Positions 27,094-34,812 of a stretch of DNA of 64,000 nucleotides are shown in pieces (position 1 is the first letter of the stretch; each line of letters begins with the position of its first letter). The stretch lies in NCBI RefSeq assembly GCF_012927245.1, contig NZ_JABBGE010000006.1:186001-250000 (forward strand), given 5' to 3'. Position numbers and translations under genes: made by a program. Under the pieces are notes generated by a model that did no database searches, was not told where the DNA came from, and worked only from the letters and a program-made list of their open reading frames with translations. This DNA is from Streptomyces sp. R302. GTDB taxonomy: Bacteria > Actinomycetota > Actinomycetes > Streptomycetales > Streptomycetaceae.

Positions 27094-27674
27094 GAGCGAT
27101 CCCGCAGGGAGGCGATCACGGTACGGATGTCGGTGCGCGGACCACGGTTGTAGGGCAGCTTGGAGAGCAGGACGCCCATCATGCAGGAGTTGCTGAGCGC
27201 CGCGTACGTCAGGCCGGCGCCGATCGCCGTACCGATCAGATGGACACCGGGCACCAGGACACCGACGAGGCCGGTGGCCAGGACGATCGATCCGGCGACC
27301 AGGCGGACCTGCCGCTCCATGTCCCACCGGGCCTCGCCCCGGTTGACCGGGGCCCCGGCGGTCTCCCAGGCCATCATGCCGCCGTCCAGGACGCGCAGGT
27401 TGGGCAGGCCGGCCTCGGCGAGGGCCTGCTCGGCCTGGGCGGCGCGTGCCCCGGAGCGGCAGACGAGGACCACGTCCTCGTCGAGGTGGGCCAGGAGTTC
27501 GGCGCGGTGCTCGCGCAGGGTGTCCAGCGGGACGTTGTAGGAACCGGGGATGTGGACCGTCCGGAACTCGCCCGGGGTGCGCACGTCCAGAACGCGGGGA
27601 GCGCGTCCGCTGTCGACCAGGTGCTGCAGGGCGGTGGGGGTGAGGCCGGTGGCGCGGGAGGCGTCGGTGGTCAT
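27090..27674 (-). CDS. Membrane-anchored rhodanese (YgaP-like, rhodanese-DUF2892)
   Basis: 194 residues from ATG 27674 (GGAG at 5-6 nt). Rhodanese domain about 5-112 with active-site loop CRSGAR (Cys72), then two membrane helices in DUF2892 (about 120-165, VRLVAGSIVLATGLVGVLVPG). Like E. coli YgaP it should carry persulfide at the inner membrane face. It couples by a 4-nt overlap to the TauE/SafE exporter. Confidence 0.9.
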   Translation of the reverse strand: MTTDASRATGLTPTALQHLVDSGRAPRVLDVRTPGEFRTVHIPGSYNVPLDTLREHRAELLAHLDEDVVLVCRSGARAAQAEQALAEAGLPNLRVLDGGMMAWETAGAPVNRGEARWDMERQVRLVAGSIVLATGLVGVLVPGVHLIGTAIGAGLTYAALSNSCMMGVLLSKLPYNRGPRTDIRTVIASLRDRS

Positions 27675-27818
27675 CAAAACTCCGTCGTGGTGAATCGACC
27701 CCGGACAGGAATACGGGGCGGGGTACAGGTGGGGGTAGGGAGGGCAGGCCCCCCGGCGGCGCCCGTCACGGTGTCGAGGGTTCCGTCGCGGGGGCGCCGA
27801 CGGCTGCGGTCCGCCGAA

Positions 27819-29207
27819 TCAGACGGTGGCGGGGGCTTCCGTCAGGGCCCAGGCGGCGTAGCCGCCGAGGACATCCGAGACGTCGGTGAAGCCGTGGTGG
27901 CGCAGCAGGCTCGCGGCGATCGACGAGCGGTGGCCGCCCGCGCAGTGCAGGACCAGGGGCCGGTCGCGGGGAATCTCGTCCAGGCGGTGGGGCAGCTCGC
28001 CGAGCGCGATGTGCAGGGCGCCGTCGATGAAGCCGTTGTCTCCGCGCTCACCGCAGTTGCGGACGTCGATGACGACCGGCGGGTTGTCGCCCGCCAGGGC
28101 GGCACGGACCTGGGCGGCGGTGAGGCGGCCGGCCGGGGTGACCTCGTCGGCCAGGGCGGTCAGGGCGTCGTCCGGGGAGCGCAGGTATCCGGCCACGCGG
28201 TCGAAGCCGATCCGGGCCAGTCGCGTGACGATCTCCTCCTCGCGGTTCTGCGGGGCGACGACCAGCAGGTCGGCGTCGACGGGCAGGACGGTGCCGGCCT
28301 GCTCGGCGAAGCGGCCGTCGGCCGGTACGTTCACCGATCCGCGCAGGTGGCCGGCGGCGAACTCCTGCGGGTCACGGGCATCGACCACCACGGCTCCGGA
28401 AGCGCGGAGGCCGGTGAAGTCCTCGAAGCTCAGCGGCCTCGGTGCGGCGGCCGGATCGAACAGCGGGCGCCCACTCCGATTCAGGATCGCGTCGTGGACG
28501 AAGTAGCCGGGAGCCGCGGACTGACCGGCGGTCACGATCGCGACGAAGTCCTCCTGCGACATGGGCGCGCAGGCGTAGTTGGTGCGCCGCTGCTCGCCGA
28601 TGGTGGACTGCTTCTCCGTCGAAAGGTTCTTGCCGCACGCGGATCCGGCGCCGTGCGCGGGGAAGACCCGCACCTCGTCCGGCAGGCCCATCAGTTTGTT
28701 CTGCACGCTGTCGTAGAGCATGGCGCCGAGTTCGTCGGCGGAGACACCGATGGAGGCGAGCAGGTCGGGGCGGCCCACGTCGCCGATGAACAGCGCGTCG
28801 CCGGTGAGCACGCCGTACGGGACGGCGTCCTCGCCGTGCTCGTGGACCAGCACGCTGATCGACTCCGGGGTGTGCCCGGGGGTCTCCATGATCTCCAGGG
28901 TGACGTCGCCGAGGCTGATCGTCTCGCCGTCGGCGAGCTCGCGGATCGGGTACTCCGTCTCGGCACGCCGGCCGTAGCCGATCCAGGCGCCGGTCTCGGC
29001 CGCCATCTCCAGGTGTCCGGCGACGAAGTCCGCGTGGAAGTGCGTGTTGATGACGCCGACCACGGTGAAGCCGCGAGCCTCGGCGTCCGCCAGGTACTCC
29101 GCGACATCCCGGCGGGGGTCGACGACCACCGCCTTGCCGGTGGTCTCGTCGGCGATCATGTACGACGCCTGCGAGAGGCAGTCGAGGTAGTACTGGGCGA
29201 AGAACAC
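27819..29207 (-). CDS. Persulfide dioxygenase-like metallo-hydrolase with two rhodanese domains
   Basis: 462 residues from GTG 29207 (GGAGG at 5 nt). N-terminal metallo-beta-lactamase fold about 1-235 with NTHFHADF (His56, His58, Asp60), TPGHTPES and FPAHGAGSACGKNLS as in ETHE1/Blh persulfide dioxygenases, which oxidise glutathione- or mycothiol-persulfide to sulfite. Rhodanese 1 (about 260-350) lacks the catalytic Cys (loop VAPQNREEE); rhodanese 2 (about 365-460) keeps it (HCAGGHRSS). In MSH-using actinobacteria the substrate may be mycothiol persulfide (inference). Own operator upstream. Confidence 0.9.
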   Translation of the reverse strand: MFFAQYYLDCLSQASYMIADETTGKAVVVDPRRDVAEYLADAEARGFTVVGVINTHFHADFVAGHLEMAAETGAWIGYGRRAETEYPIRELADGETISLGDVTLEIMETPGHTPESISVLVHEHGEDAVPYGVLTGDALFIGDVGRPDLLASIGVSADELGAMLYDSVQNKLMGLPDEVRVFPAHGAGSACGKNLSTEKQSTIGEQRRTNYACAPMSQEDFVAIVTAGQSAAPGYFVHDAILNRSGRPLFDPAAAPRPLSFEDFTGLRASGAVVVDARDPQEFAAGHLRGSVNVPADGRFAEQAGTVLPVDADLLVVAPQNREEEIVTRLARIGFDRVAGYLRSPDDALTALADEVTPAGRLTAAQVRAALAGDNPPVVIDVRNCGERGDNGFIDGALHIALGELPHRLDEIPRDRPLVLHCAGGHRSSIAASLLRHHGFTDVSDVLGGYAAWALTEAPATV

Positions 29208-29233
29208 GGAAACCTCCGTAAACGATGACTCGG

Positions 29234-29261
29234 ATACCCTGGGGGGTATTCGAGAGGTCAA
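29234..29261 (-). promoter_or_regulatory. CsoR/CstR operator and promoter of the persulfide dioxygenase gene
   Basis: ATACCCTGGGGGGTAT (29234-29249). On the minus strand a -35 TTGACC (complement of 29256-29261) and a TATCCG -10-like hexamer bracket it with about 19-nt spacing, so a bound repressor would sit between the two boxes. Confidence 0.75.
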
Positions 29262-29307
29262 AAGGCGGCCCGCTCCCCAGAGGGGCGGGCGCACGAACGA
29301 GGGAAGG

Positions 29308-29634
29308 TCAGACCACCCCGGGGGCGGACCCCGTCACGACCGGGCGGCCCATGCCGACCCAGCCCCGGGTCCCGCCGGCGACGGAAACGGCATCCATCCC
29401 GGCGGCGGCAAGGCGGTCCGCGGCCCACTGACTGCGGTTGCCGCTCGCACAGATCACATACACCGTCCGCCCCTCGGGCACACGGGGCGGCGCGGCGGCC
29501 AGCGTCGAGAGCGGGGCGAGGCGCGCACCCGGCACGTGCCCAACCAGGTACTCCTCGGGCTCCCGCACGTCCAGAACGACAGCTCCGGCACTCCAGGCCG
29601 CGGCGAAGGCCTCCAGGTCCACTTCACGAGCCAT
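29308..29634 (-). CDS. Single-domain rhodanese sulfurtransferase
   Basis: 108 residues; ATG 29634 with GGAGGTGA about 9 nt upstream. DVREPEEYLVGHVPGA and active loop CASGNR (Cys62) are complete. A cytosolic GlpE-like sulfurtransferase moving sulfane sulfur to thiol acceptors; third rhodanese of the cluster. Under two operators. Confidence 0.9.
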   Translation of the reverse strand: MAREVDLEAFAAAWSAGAVVLDVREPEEYLVGHVPGARLAPLSTLAAAPPRVPEGRTVYVICASGNRSQWAADRLAAAGMDAVSVAGGTRGWVGMGRPVVTGSAPGVV

Positions 29635-29653
29635 GAGCGAGATTCACCTCCAG

Positions 29654-29669
29654 ATACCCCCCTGGGTAT
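29654..29669 (-). promoter_or_regulatory. CsoR/CstR operator, proximal to the rhodanese gene
   Basis: ATACCCCCCTGGGTAT. It lies downstream of the predicted -10 (TACCGT, complement of 29680-29685), that is in the 5' leader, and is the second of two sites bracketing this promoter. Confidence 0.75.
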
Positions 29670-29679
29670 TACGTCTTCG

Positions 29680-29734
29680 ACGGTAAGCGCCTCATGTCGA
29701 GGCTGTCAAATACCCCCCCGGGTATTTGACAGCC
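29680..29734 (-). promoter_or_regulatory. Rhodanese promoter with long palindromic CsoR/CstR operator
   Basis: 29701-29715 (GGCTGTCAAATACCC) and 29720-29734 are perfect inverted 15-bp arms around CCCC, with the ATACCC/GGGTAT core in the centre. The arm supplies a -35 TTGACA on the minus strand (complement of 29704-29709), 18-nt spacer, -10 TACCGT (complement of 29680-29685). The mirror-image TTGACA points right, but no good -10 follows. Confidence 0.8.
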
Positions 29735-29782
29735 GATAGGTCGCGGGGGTGTGGAACAAACCCGCCCTTACGCCCGCTGAAG

Positions 29783-29812
29783 CTCCCATATACCCCACCG
29801 GGCATATGGGAG
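29783..29812 (+). promoter_or_regulatory. CsoR/CstR-type operator before the thioredoxin pseudogene
   Basis: Arms CTCCCATATACCC (29783-29795) and its complement with one mismatch (29800-29812), spacer CACC. A strong GGAGGAGGGTGG Shine-Dalgarno and an ATG follow at 29826. Confidence 0.7.
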
Positions 29813-29825
29813 GAGGGTGGAACCC

Positions 29826-30063
29826 ATGCCCACCGTCGAGCTGACCAAGGAAGCGAGAGCACCGTCACGGGCTCGGAGATCCGGACATCGTCTTCGGCGA
29901 GGTCGACACCGAGGCACAGCCGGAACTCGCACGGCCGAGCGAGACTGACGCCCGGAGCGTCACCACGAGGTCGGGCCGCAGGACCGAACGGTCTCTCAGC
30001 GCCTGTCGTCCACGTCTGGACGGGTGCGTCAGGACATCATGCTGTTCGCGGGCCCAACACTGG
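29826..30063 (+). pseudogene. Thioredoxin pseudogene that has lost the CGPC active site
   Basis: ATG 29826 begins MPTVELTKE, the usual actinobacterial thioredoxin N-terminus, then jumps: PDIVFGEVDTEAQPELA (about 29884-29935) and VRQDIMLFA (about 30024-30050) appear in different frames. The segment with the WCGPC active site and most of the IPT loop is gone. Operator and ribosome-binding site remain intact, so the start of the gene may still be transcribed. Confidence 0.7.
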
Positions 30064-30145
30064 GCCGACCGCCGACCGCCGACCGCACGACGACCGGGTC
30101 GGCCGCACGGCTAGGCGGTCGCCATCGGAAGAATGAGGGGAAGAC

Positions 30146-30544
30146 ATGCACTACGACCGCGGGATCAAGGTCGCCGGAACCTTCGACGAGACGGTGGAGA
30201 CCGTCCGGCGCGCCCTCGCCGACCAGGGCTTCGGCATCCTGACCGAGATCGACGTCCAGGCCACGCTCAAGGCGAAACTGGGCCACGACATGGAGCCGTA
30301 CCTGATCCTCGGAGCGTGCAACCCTCCGCTCGCCCGTCAGGCACTCGACGCCGACCGCTCGATCGGGCTCCTGCTGCCCTGCAACGTCGTGGTCCGCACC
30401 GACGGCGACCAGGTGATCGTGCAGGCGATCGATCCCTCCACCATGGTCACGCTCACCGGCGTCGACGCCATGGCCCCTGTCGCGGTCGAGGCGGCGCGCC
30501 TCCTCGACGCCGCACTCGCCACCGTTGCAGAAAGCAGTACGTGA
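30146..30544 (+). CDS. DUF302 family protein
   Basis: 132 residues; AGGGGA 4-5 nt before ATG 30146. Typical DUF302 pattern: FDETVETVRRALADQGFGIL, YLILGACNPPLARQAL, IGLLLPCNVVVR. Structures of the family show a dimeric alpha-beta fold of unknown biochemical role; it is often found with CsoR-type regulators and sulfur or metal stress genes. The two Cys (in GACNPP and LPCNVV) are conserved and might handle sulfane sulfur (inference). Probably cotranscribed with the thioredoxin relic. Confidence 0.9.
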   Translation: MHYDRGIKVAGTFDETVETVRRALADQGFGILTEIDVQATLKAKLGHDMEPYLILGACNPPLARQALDADRSIGLLLPCNVVVRTDGDQVIVQAIDPSTMVTLTGVDAMAPVAVEAARLLDAALATVAESST

Positions 30545-31508
30545 GCCATCGGGATGCCGCGCAGAGCCGACCACCACCCGCACCCGAGGCCTACGCACGG
30601 TGCGCCCTGGCGGCCTGTCCCCGATCGGACCGCCGCCGACTGCCGCGTTCAGCAGCAGAGGCAGCCGGCGTGCCGCGCCCTTCCTGGTGGGGCCTCGACG
30701 AACTGGCTCCCGTCGGGATGCAGCGCAACGATGGAGAGACAGACCGACGGGCACCCGGCCGTGAGCTGCGGCACGCGACGGCTGCGTCGCCCATCACGCC
30801 CACGCATCAGCCGGGCTCGCGCGTGGCCGAGTTCACTCGCGATCCGCCTGGTTGCCCGAGTCTGGAGTCGAGGCACCGACCCGGATGCCTGGCTCGCGGC
30901 TGGGCGTCCACATGGACGCCAGCGATGCCATCCGGCGAGAGCCCGTCACGTGGGAAGGTCGCGGCAGACCGCGGCGGGGGCTTGACGTGCCGACGGCAGC
31001 CGGGCTGCGGGTAGCGGGTAGCGGAGGACCGGTTCGCGCCCTGCCCGGCGGACCTTCGACCGACTCCGCCCGTTCGTACGCTTGCACGGCTCTGTGAACG
31101 TCGTGGACGAGGTGCTCTCGTGCCTCGGTGAGACCGCGGGGGGCGGAGGTCCTGAAGCCGGGCTCGACTCGGTCGCCACCGATGAGCAGACTGCCGCGCA
31201 TGGGATGGTCGGGTCCTCCCGGTGCGGACACGAGAGAGCTCGCCATGGGGTTGAGCGGTGAGGTGCCGTTGAAACTGAGGTCGTCGATGGTTCGGCCGTG
31301 CGGGCCGTGACCGCCCCAGCCCGCGGACCGGATCGTGAAGGTGGCTGGGTCGCCACGACCGGAGCACGCGCCGGACCATGTCGGTGAGGAACATCGCTCC
31401 GCCCAGCAGATGCCGACCTCGGCCCTCTGGTCTTCGCGTGCCTGGTCGACGGCCTCGCCTCCGGAGCGGCGCCCGGGGCGAGGAAGCTCGGCCCCGTGCT
31501 TCGTGAGC
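30545..31508. other. 964-bp stretch without a supported gene
   Basis: Separates the sulfur island from the PucR gene. A minus-strand frame near 31100-31280 (MRGSLLIGGDRVEPGFRTSA, HLVHDVHRAVQAYERAE) reads somewhat protein-like but has no family match I know, no complete frame and no Shine-Dalgarno. Probably eroded coding DNA. Confidence 0.45.
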
Positions 31509-32744
31509 TCAGCTCGGAGCGACCGTCACGATGTCAGGCGCGATGTCCAGCACCAGGAGCGCCGCCGCCACGTGGGCCGGGTTGTCCTCCACCTTCACGG
31601 CCGAGAGGTCGTTGGCGCGTGAGACGCGCCGTTCGACGGTGTTGCGGTGCGCGTAGAGGTCGGCAGCCGCCCGGGTGGTGCTGAAGCCGCACTGCACGTA
31701 GGTGAGCAGTGCCTGCCGCAGGGCTGTGTCGGCTTCGGCCAACGGCCCGAGGGTGTTGACGACGAACCGACGCGCGCCGGCCCGGTCCTTCGTGAGCGCG
31801 TCGATCAGCTCGACGTCGGCGTAGGCGGTGAACCGCCTGCCGGACCCCAGCCGGATCACCAGCGCCTGCGCCGCGAGGGCGTCCTGGTGGCTGGAGCGGA
31901 ATCCCTCGAGTCCGCGTCCCGGCCTTCCCACCGCCGCGCGGACCTCGTCGGCCGCCGCGAGGTCCTTCTCCACGTGGTGAAGGTCCGGGACGGCTTCCCC
32001 CGAGAGCCAGATCCACCGCGACGTGGCGCTGGCACGCGCCACCAGGGCGCTCCGGCCTCCGGCGGAGGAGCGCACGGCGGCGATCGCCTCGTCCAGGGCA
32101 CCGACCTGCCGGGGATCGTCGACCCAGAGGACAAGACCCACGTGCCACCGCGCCATCCGGTAGCGCAGGCGCCCTTCGGCGAGGTCCTCCGCCATCGGTG
32201 CCCCACTGGCGATCAGCTGGATCAGTGCGATCCCCTCGGCATCCGTGTTCCCCATCGCCGCGGCGAGGCCGGCTTGCCGCAGGGCCGCGACGGAGTCGAG
32301 GGCGTACTGCACCAGCGACTGCGCCGTCACGTCCAGGACCCCCACGAGAAGCTCGGGGTCCGCGCAGTCCGCCACGCATTCCTCCAGCCAGCGCCGCCAG
32401 CCGATCCCCAGGGCCACACGCCAGGCGACGGCGAAGTCGGGCGCGATGCCCCGGGAGACGAGGTCGTTGATGTACGCCGTGGTCCTCGGACTGACGTAGG
32501 GCTCCACCCTCCGCCCCGGCTGCTGGACGTTCGCGGTCAGCCATTGGACCACCTCGGAGCGGTTGAGCGCGCGATCCTCCTCGACCAGCGACGCGTCCGC
32601 GAGAAGCGCGGGATCGTTCTGGGCGACGAGGGAGGGCCTCGCGAAGGCGTCGATCAGGGCGTCCGTCTCCGTCAGCAGGCGCTGGCACAGTGACCTGATC
32701 GCGTCGGCGACCTCACGCGAGGGCGGGGGCCACAGCTCTTCCAT
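31509..32744 (-). CDS. PucR-family transcriptional regulator
   Basis: 411 residues. N-terminal helical RsbRD/PucR-N-like domain (about 10-165, with YVSPRTTAYINDLVSRGIAP), a GGDEF-like middle (about 190-320), and the C-terminal PucR helix-turn-helix (about 345-400, LLTYVQCGFSTTRAAADLYA then HRNTVERR). PucR/CdaR proteins activate catabolic operons on sensing a substrate. Placed between the DapB-like gene and the sulfur island, it is the only regulator adjacent to the catabolic cluster and the likely binder of the three 77-bp elements (inference). ATG 32744 lacks an ideal Shine-Dalgarno. Confidence 0.85.
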   Translation of the reverse strand: MEELWPPPSREVADAIRSLCQRLLTETDALIDAFARPSLVAQNDPALLADASLVEEDRALNRSEVVQWLTANVQQPGRRVEPYVSPRTTAYINDLVSRGIAPDFAVAWRVALGIGWRRWLEECVADCADPELLVGVLDVTAQSLVQYALDSVAALRQAGLAAAMGNTDAEGIALIQLIASGAPMAEDLAEGRLRYRMARWHVGLVLWVDDPRQVGALDEAIAAVRSSAGGRSALVARASATSRWIWLSGEAVPDLHHVEKDLAAADEVRAAVGRPGRGLEGFRSSHQDALAAQALVIRLGSGRRFTAYADVELIDALTKDRAGARRFVVNTLGPLAEADTALRQALLTYVQCGFSTTRAAADLYAHRNTVERRVSRANDLSAVKVEDNPAHVAAALLVLDIAPDIVTVAPS

Positions 32745-33211
32745 GTTCTCAGTGTCCCTCTGCTCTCGGGGGAGCCGACGCTCCCGACATGCCGTGTCAC
32801 AGACAGATGAAGGGCTCGTCGGCGGCCTGGCCGACGGCGAAGGCGCGGGCCGCCCGTCGCTGTTCACCCACACTAGACGGCGGCAGATCTACCACGCCCT
32901 CGGCCTCGGGAGGGGCGGTGAGCACACCGTGTCCATCGGCGACGGCGGGACAGCGGGCGGAGCGGAAGGAGGCGCCGCCGCCCTCGAAGAGTCCACGGGC
33001 GCGCGGCCGCGGAGGATCAGGATCGGGGAGCTGTTCACGTACCCCGACGAGCACGTCGTGGACGGTGGAGGCCGGATCGACACGGGCGGTGAGGGCGTGG
33101 CCGCATACCTGCTCCCGCCCGCCGGCACCACGGCGTTCCAGGTCTTCCGTTCCGTGATCGAGCCAGGCGGGAGCACCGGAGGCCCCCATCGGCTCGACAC
33201 CGCCACGATCC
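32745..33211. other. 467-bp interval with a possible cupin-like remnant
   Basis: No intact gene. On the plus strand about 33020-33215 the frame reads RIGELFTYPDEHVVDGGG then AFQVFRSVIEPGGSTGGPH, resembling the cupin part of XRE-cupin regulators, without start, helix-turn-helix or C-terminus. Confidence 0.4.
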
Positions 33212-34078
33212 TCACGATGGGACCGAGGGTCTCCGGGCGGCGAGGGCCTGCCCAGGTCGAGCATCGGCCGGCTCGAAGAACCCGAACGTGATCTCCAGAT
33301 CGATCACCACTTGGCCCTTGAGCACGCCCCGGGCGGCATGAGTGACAGCCGCGATCCGCCCCGGTTCGATACGCATGTGGTCCCCGACGCGCGGCGAAGT
33401 CGTCACGACGGCGGGTTCGACCTCGCCCACGTCCACCGAGTCGAGATCCCATCCGAGTCCTGCCGCGAGCGCCCCGACGGCCTGCTCGAAGCCGTGGTGT
33501 CCGACGACCTCGCCCCGGCTGCGAGCCGTCGCGAACTCGCGCGTGGTCAGACCGAGGCCGAACTTCGACAGGATCGCGCCGTAGCGCGACATGTTCGTCC
33601 GCCGGCGGATCCGCACGCTCTCCACACGCTGAGTCAGCGCAGTCAGCAGGAGAGGAAGGGTGTCCATCAGGATGCCCGGGTTCGCCCCGCTGCCCAGGAC
33701 GGTCACGCCGTGCGCCTTCGCCGTGTCGTCGAGCCGCCGGGCCAGGTCGGGATGGCTCCGCCATGGAAAGGCGAGCTCTTCGCAGATGCTCAGGACGTTG
33801 TACGAACGCTCCAGCAGCGGCAGCAGGACGTCGGCCACCTCGTGCAGATCCGACGTGGTCGCCACGATCGCGAGGTCGGCGGCGGGCAGCTCGGCCGGGT
33901 CGCTCGCGATGACGACACCGTTCGCGGCGCCACCGAGGAGCGCTCCGAGGTCTTGGCCGACCACGCGGGGGTCCTGGTCCACCGCTCCGACGATCTCCAC
34001 GTCCGCGCGTCGCAGCAAGGAGGATGCGATGGCCCGGCCGGTGGCACCGAGACCCACAATGACGGTCTGACTACTCAA
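33212..34078 (-). CDS. DapB-like NAD(P)-dependent dehydrogenase, probably C-terminally truncated
   Basis: 288 residues. TTG start at 34078 with GGGGAG 4 nt upstream; no ATG/GTG in a better position. Rossmann motif VIVGLGATGRAIASSLL (about 5-21), VATTSD, GSGANPGILMDTLPLLL (about 125-145) match the dihydrodipicolinate-reductase-like group that includes 2,4-diaminopentanoate dehydrogenase. Family members usually have 330-350 residues; here the frame ends after DLEITFGFFEPADA with an unrelated tail, so the end is probably lost. Transcribed from 77-bp element copy 1. It may act on an amino-keto intermediate of the cluster (inference). Confidence 0.7.
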   Translation of the reverse strand: MSSQTVIVGLGATGRAIASSLLRRADVEIVGAVDQDPRVVGQDLGALLGGAANGVVIASDPAELPAADLAIVATTSDLHEVADVLLPLLERSYNVLSICEELAFPWRSHPDLARRLDDTAKAHGVTVLGSGANPGILMDTLPLLLTALTQRVESVRIRRRTNMSRYGAILSKFGLGLTTREFATARSRGEVVGHHGFEQAVGALAAGLGWDLDSVDVGEVEPAVVTTSPRVGDHMRIEPGRIAAVTHAARGVLKGQVVIDLEITFGFFEPADARPGQALAARRPSVPS

Positions 34079-34166
34079 CGCACTCCCCTAGGCGCTCCGG
34101 TCGGCACGCCCTCGACACGGTGTTCGGCGAAGCCGGACTTCGCCTGCGGCGGTTACCTCGTGCCTC

Positions 34167-34243
34167 ACTGTCGCCAGCCACGACCGCGGTGAGAACGACA
34201 CCGGGCACCTGCTTCCCCCTGGGGATGGTGCACGGTGCACAGG
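34167..34243 (-). promoter_or_regulatory. 77-bp regulatory element, copy 1 (toward the DapB-like gene)
   Basis: Read on the minus strand: CCTGTGCACCGTGCACC (core GTGCA-N3-TGCAC, 34228-34240), AGGTGCCC, TGTCGTTCTC, GGTCGTGGCT, GCGACAGT at the end. Same length and order as copies 2 and 3. Ends about 90 nt before the TTG start at 34078. Confidence 0.75.
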
Positions 34244-34329
34244 CCGGTCGGGCCGACCGCGACGGGCCGATCGCCGTCGTGCGCGGCATCGGCTCCCGCC
34301 TGAGCGGCCGAGGCATCGGGTCGAACGTT

Positions 34330-34620
34330 CCGCCCCTCGCCCATCTGCGGAAGCGGGTACGGAGCCCGGACCCTCGCCCGTACCGCGATGACGCCGAGCG
34401 GGACGAGCGCCCACGACCACCACGGGGAGCCGACGTAGGCGTGGAAGGCGCCCGCGTCGCGTACTCGTCCGGCCATCAGCACCCCGCCGGACAGGCCCTG
34501 GCGGCGCCGCCGCGGCGACGGCCGTGAACAACGTCTGCGACCCGCCGAGCCCGCGGTCGAGCGGGGTGCCCGATCCCGCTTCGCCGCCGGGTACGTCGAT
34601 GTGCCCTGTCTTGGGGAGGT
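34330..34620 (-). pseudogene. Possible 3' remnant of a transporter gene
   Basis: In two minus-strand frames: GGSQTLFTAVAAAAP (about 34560-34520) then, after a shift, AFHAYVGSPWWSWALVPLGVIAVRARVR (about 34450-34370), a terminal membrane helix plus basic tail. The frame then runs into element copy 1, just as the intact symporter frame runs into copy 3. Probably a transporter end duplicated together with the element. Confidence 0.35.
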
Positions 34621-34701
34621 CGGTCGTCTCGGCCGCTTCCGCCTCCCTTCGGTGGCCGAGCGGCGGCCTCGGACACCGTATGGGCGCGGCGGCCCGGCCC
34701 G

Positions 34702-34778
34702 CCTGTGCATCGTGCACCGGAGCCGGGCGAAGGAGGTGCCCGCTGTCGTTCTCGTCGGCGGTCGTGGCTCGCGACAGT
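34702..34778 (+). promoter_or_regulatory. 77-bp regulatory element, copy 2 (main catabolic operon)
   Basis: CCTGTGCATCGTGCACC (core 34705-34717), AGGTGCCC, TGTCGTTCTC, GGTCGTGGCT, GCGACAGT. Ends 34 nt before the monooxygenase ATG (34813). The terminal CGACAG and early TGTCG form a second inverted pair. Confidence 0.8.
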
Positions 34779-34812
34779 GAGGTAACCGCCACAGGAACAG
34801 CGAGGAAACGCC

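Noticed and set aside
27675..27818. Sixth CsoR-type operator near 27710 (TACGGGGCGGGGTA)
   Set aside because: The arms are not an inverted ATACCC/GGGTAT pair; only a G-rich resemblance.
29726..29760. Rightward promoter from the long palindrome
   Set aside because: TTGACA is present, but no acceptable -10 lies 16-19 nt downstream.
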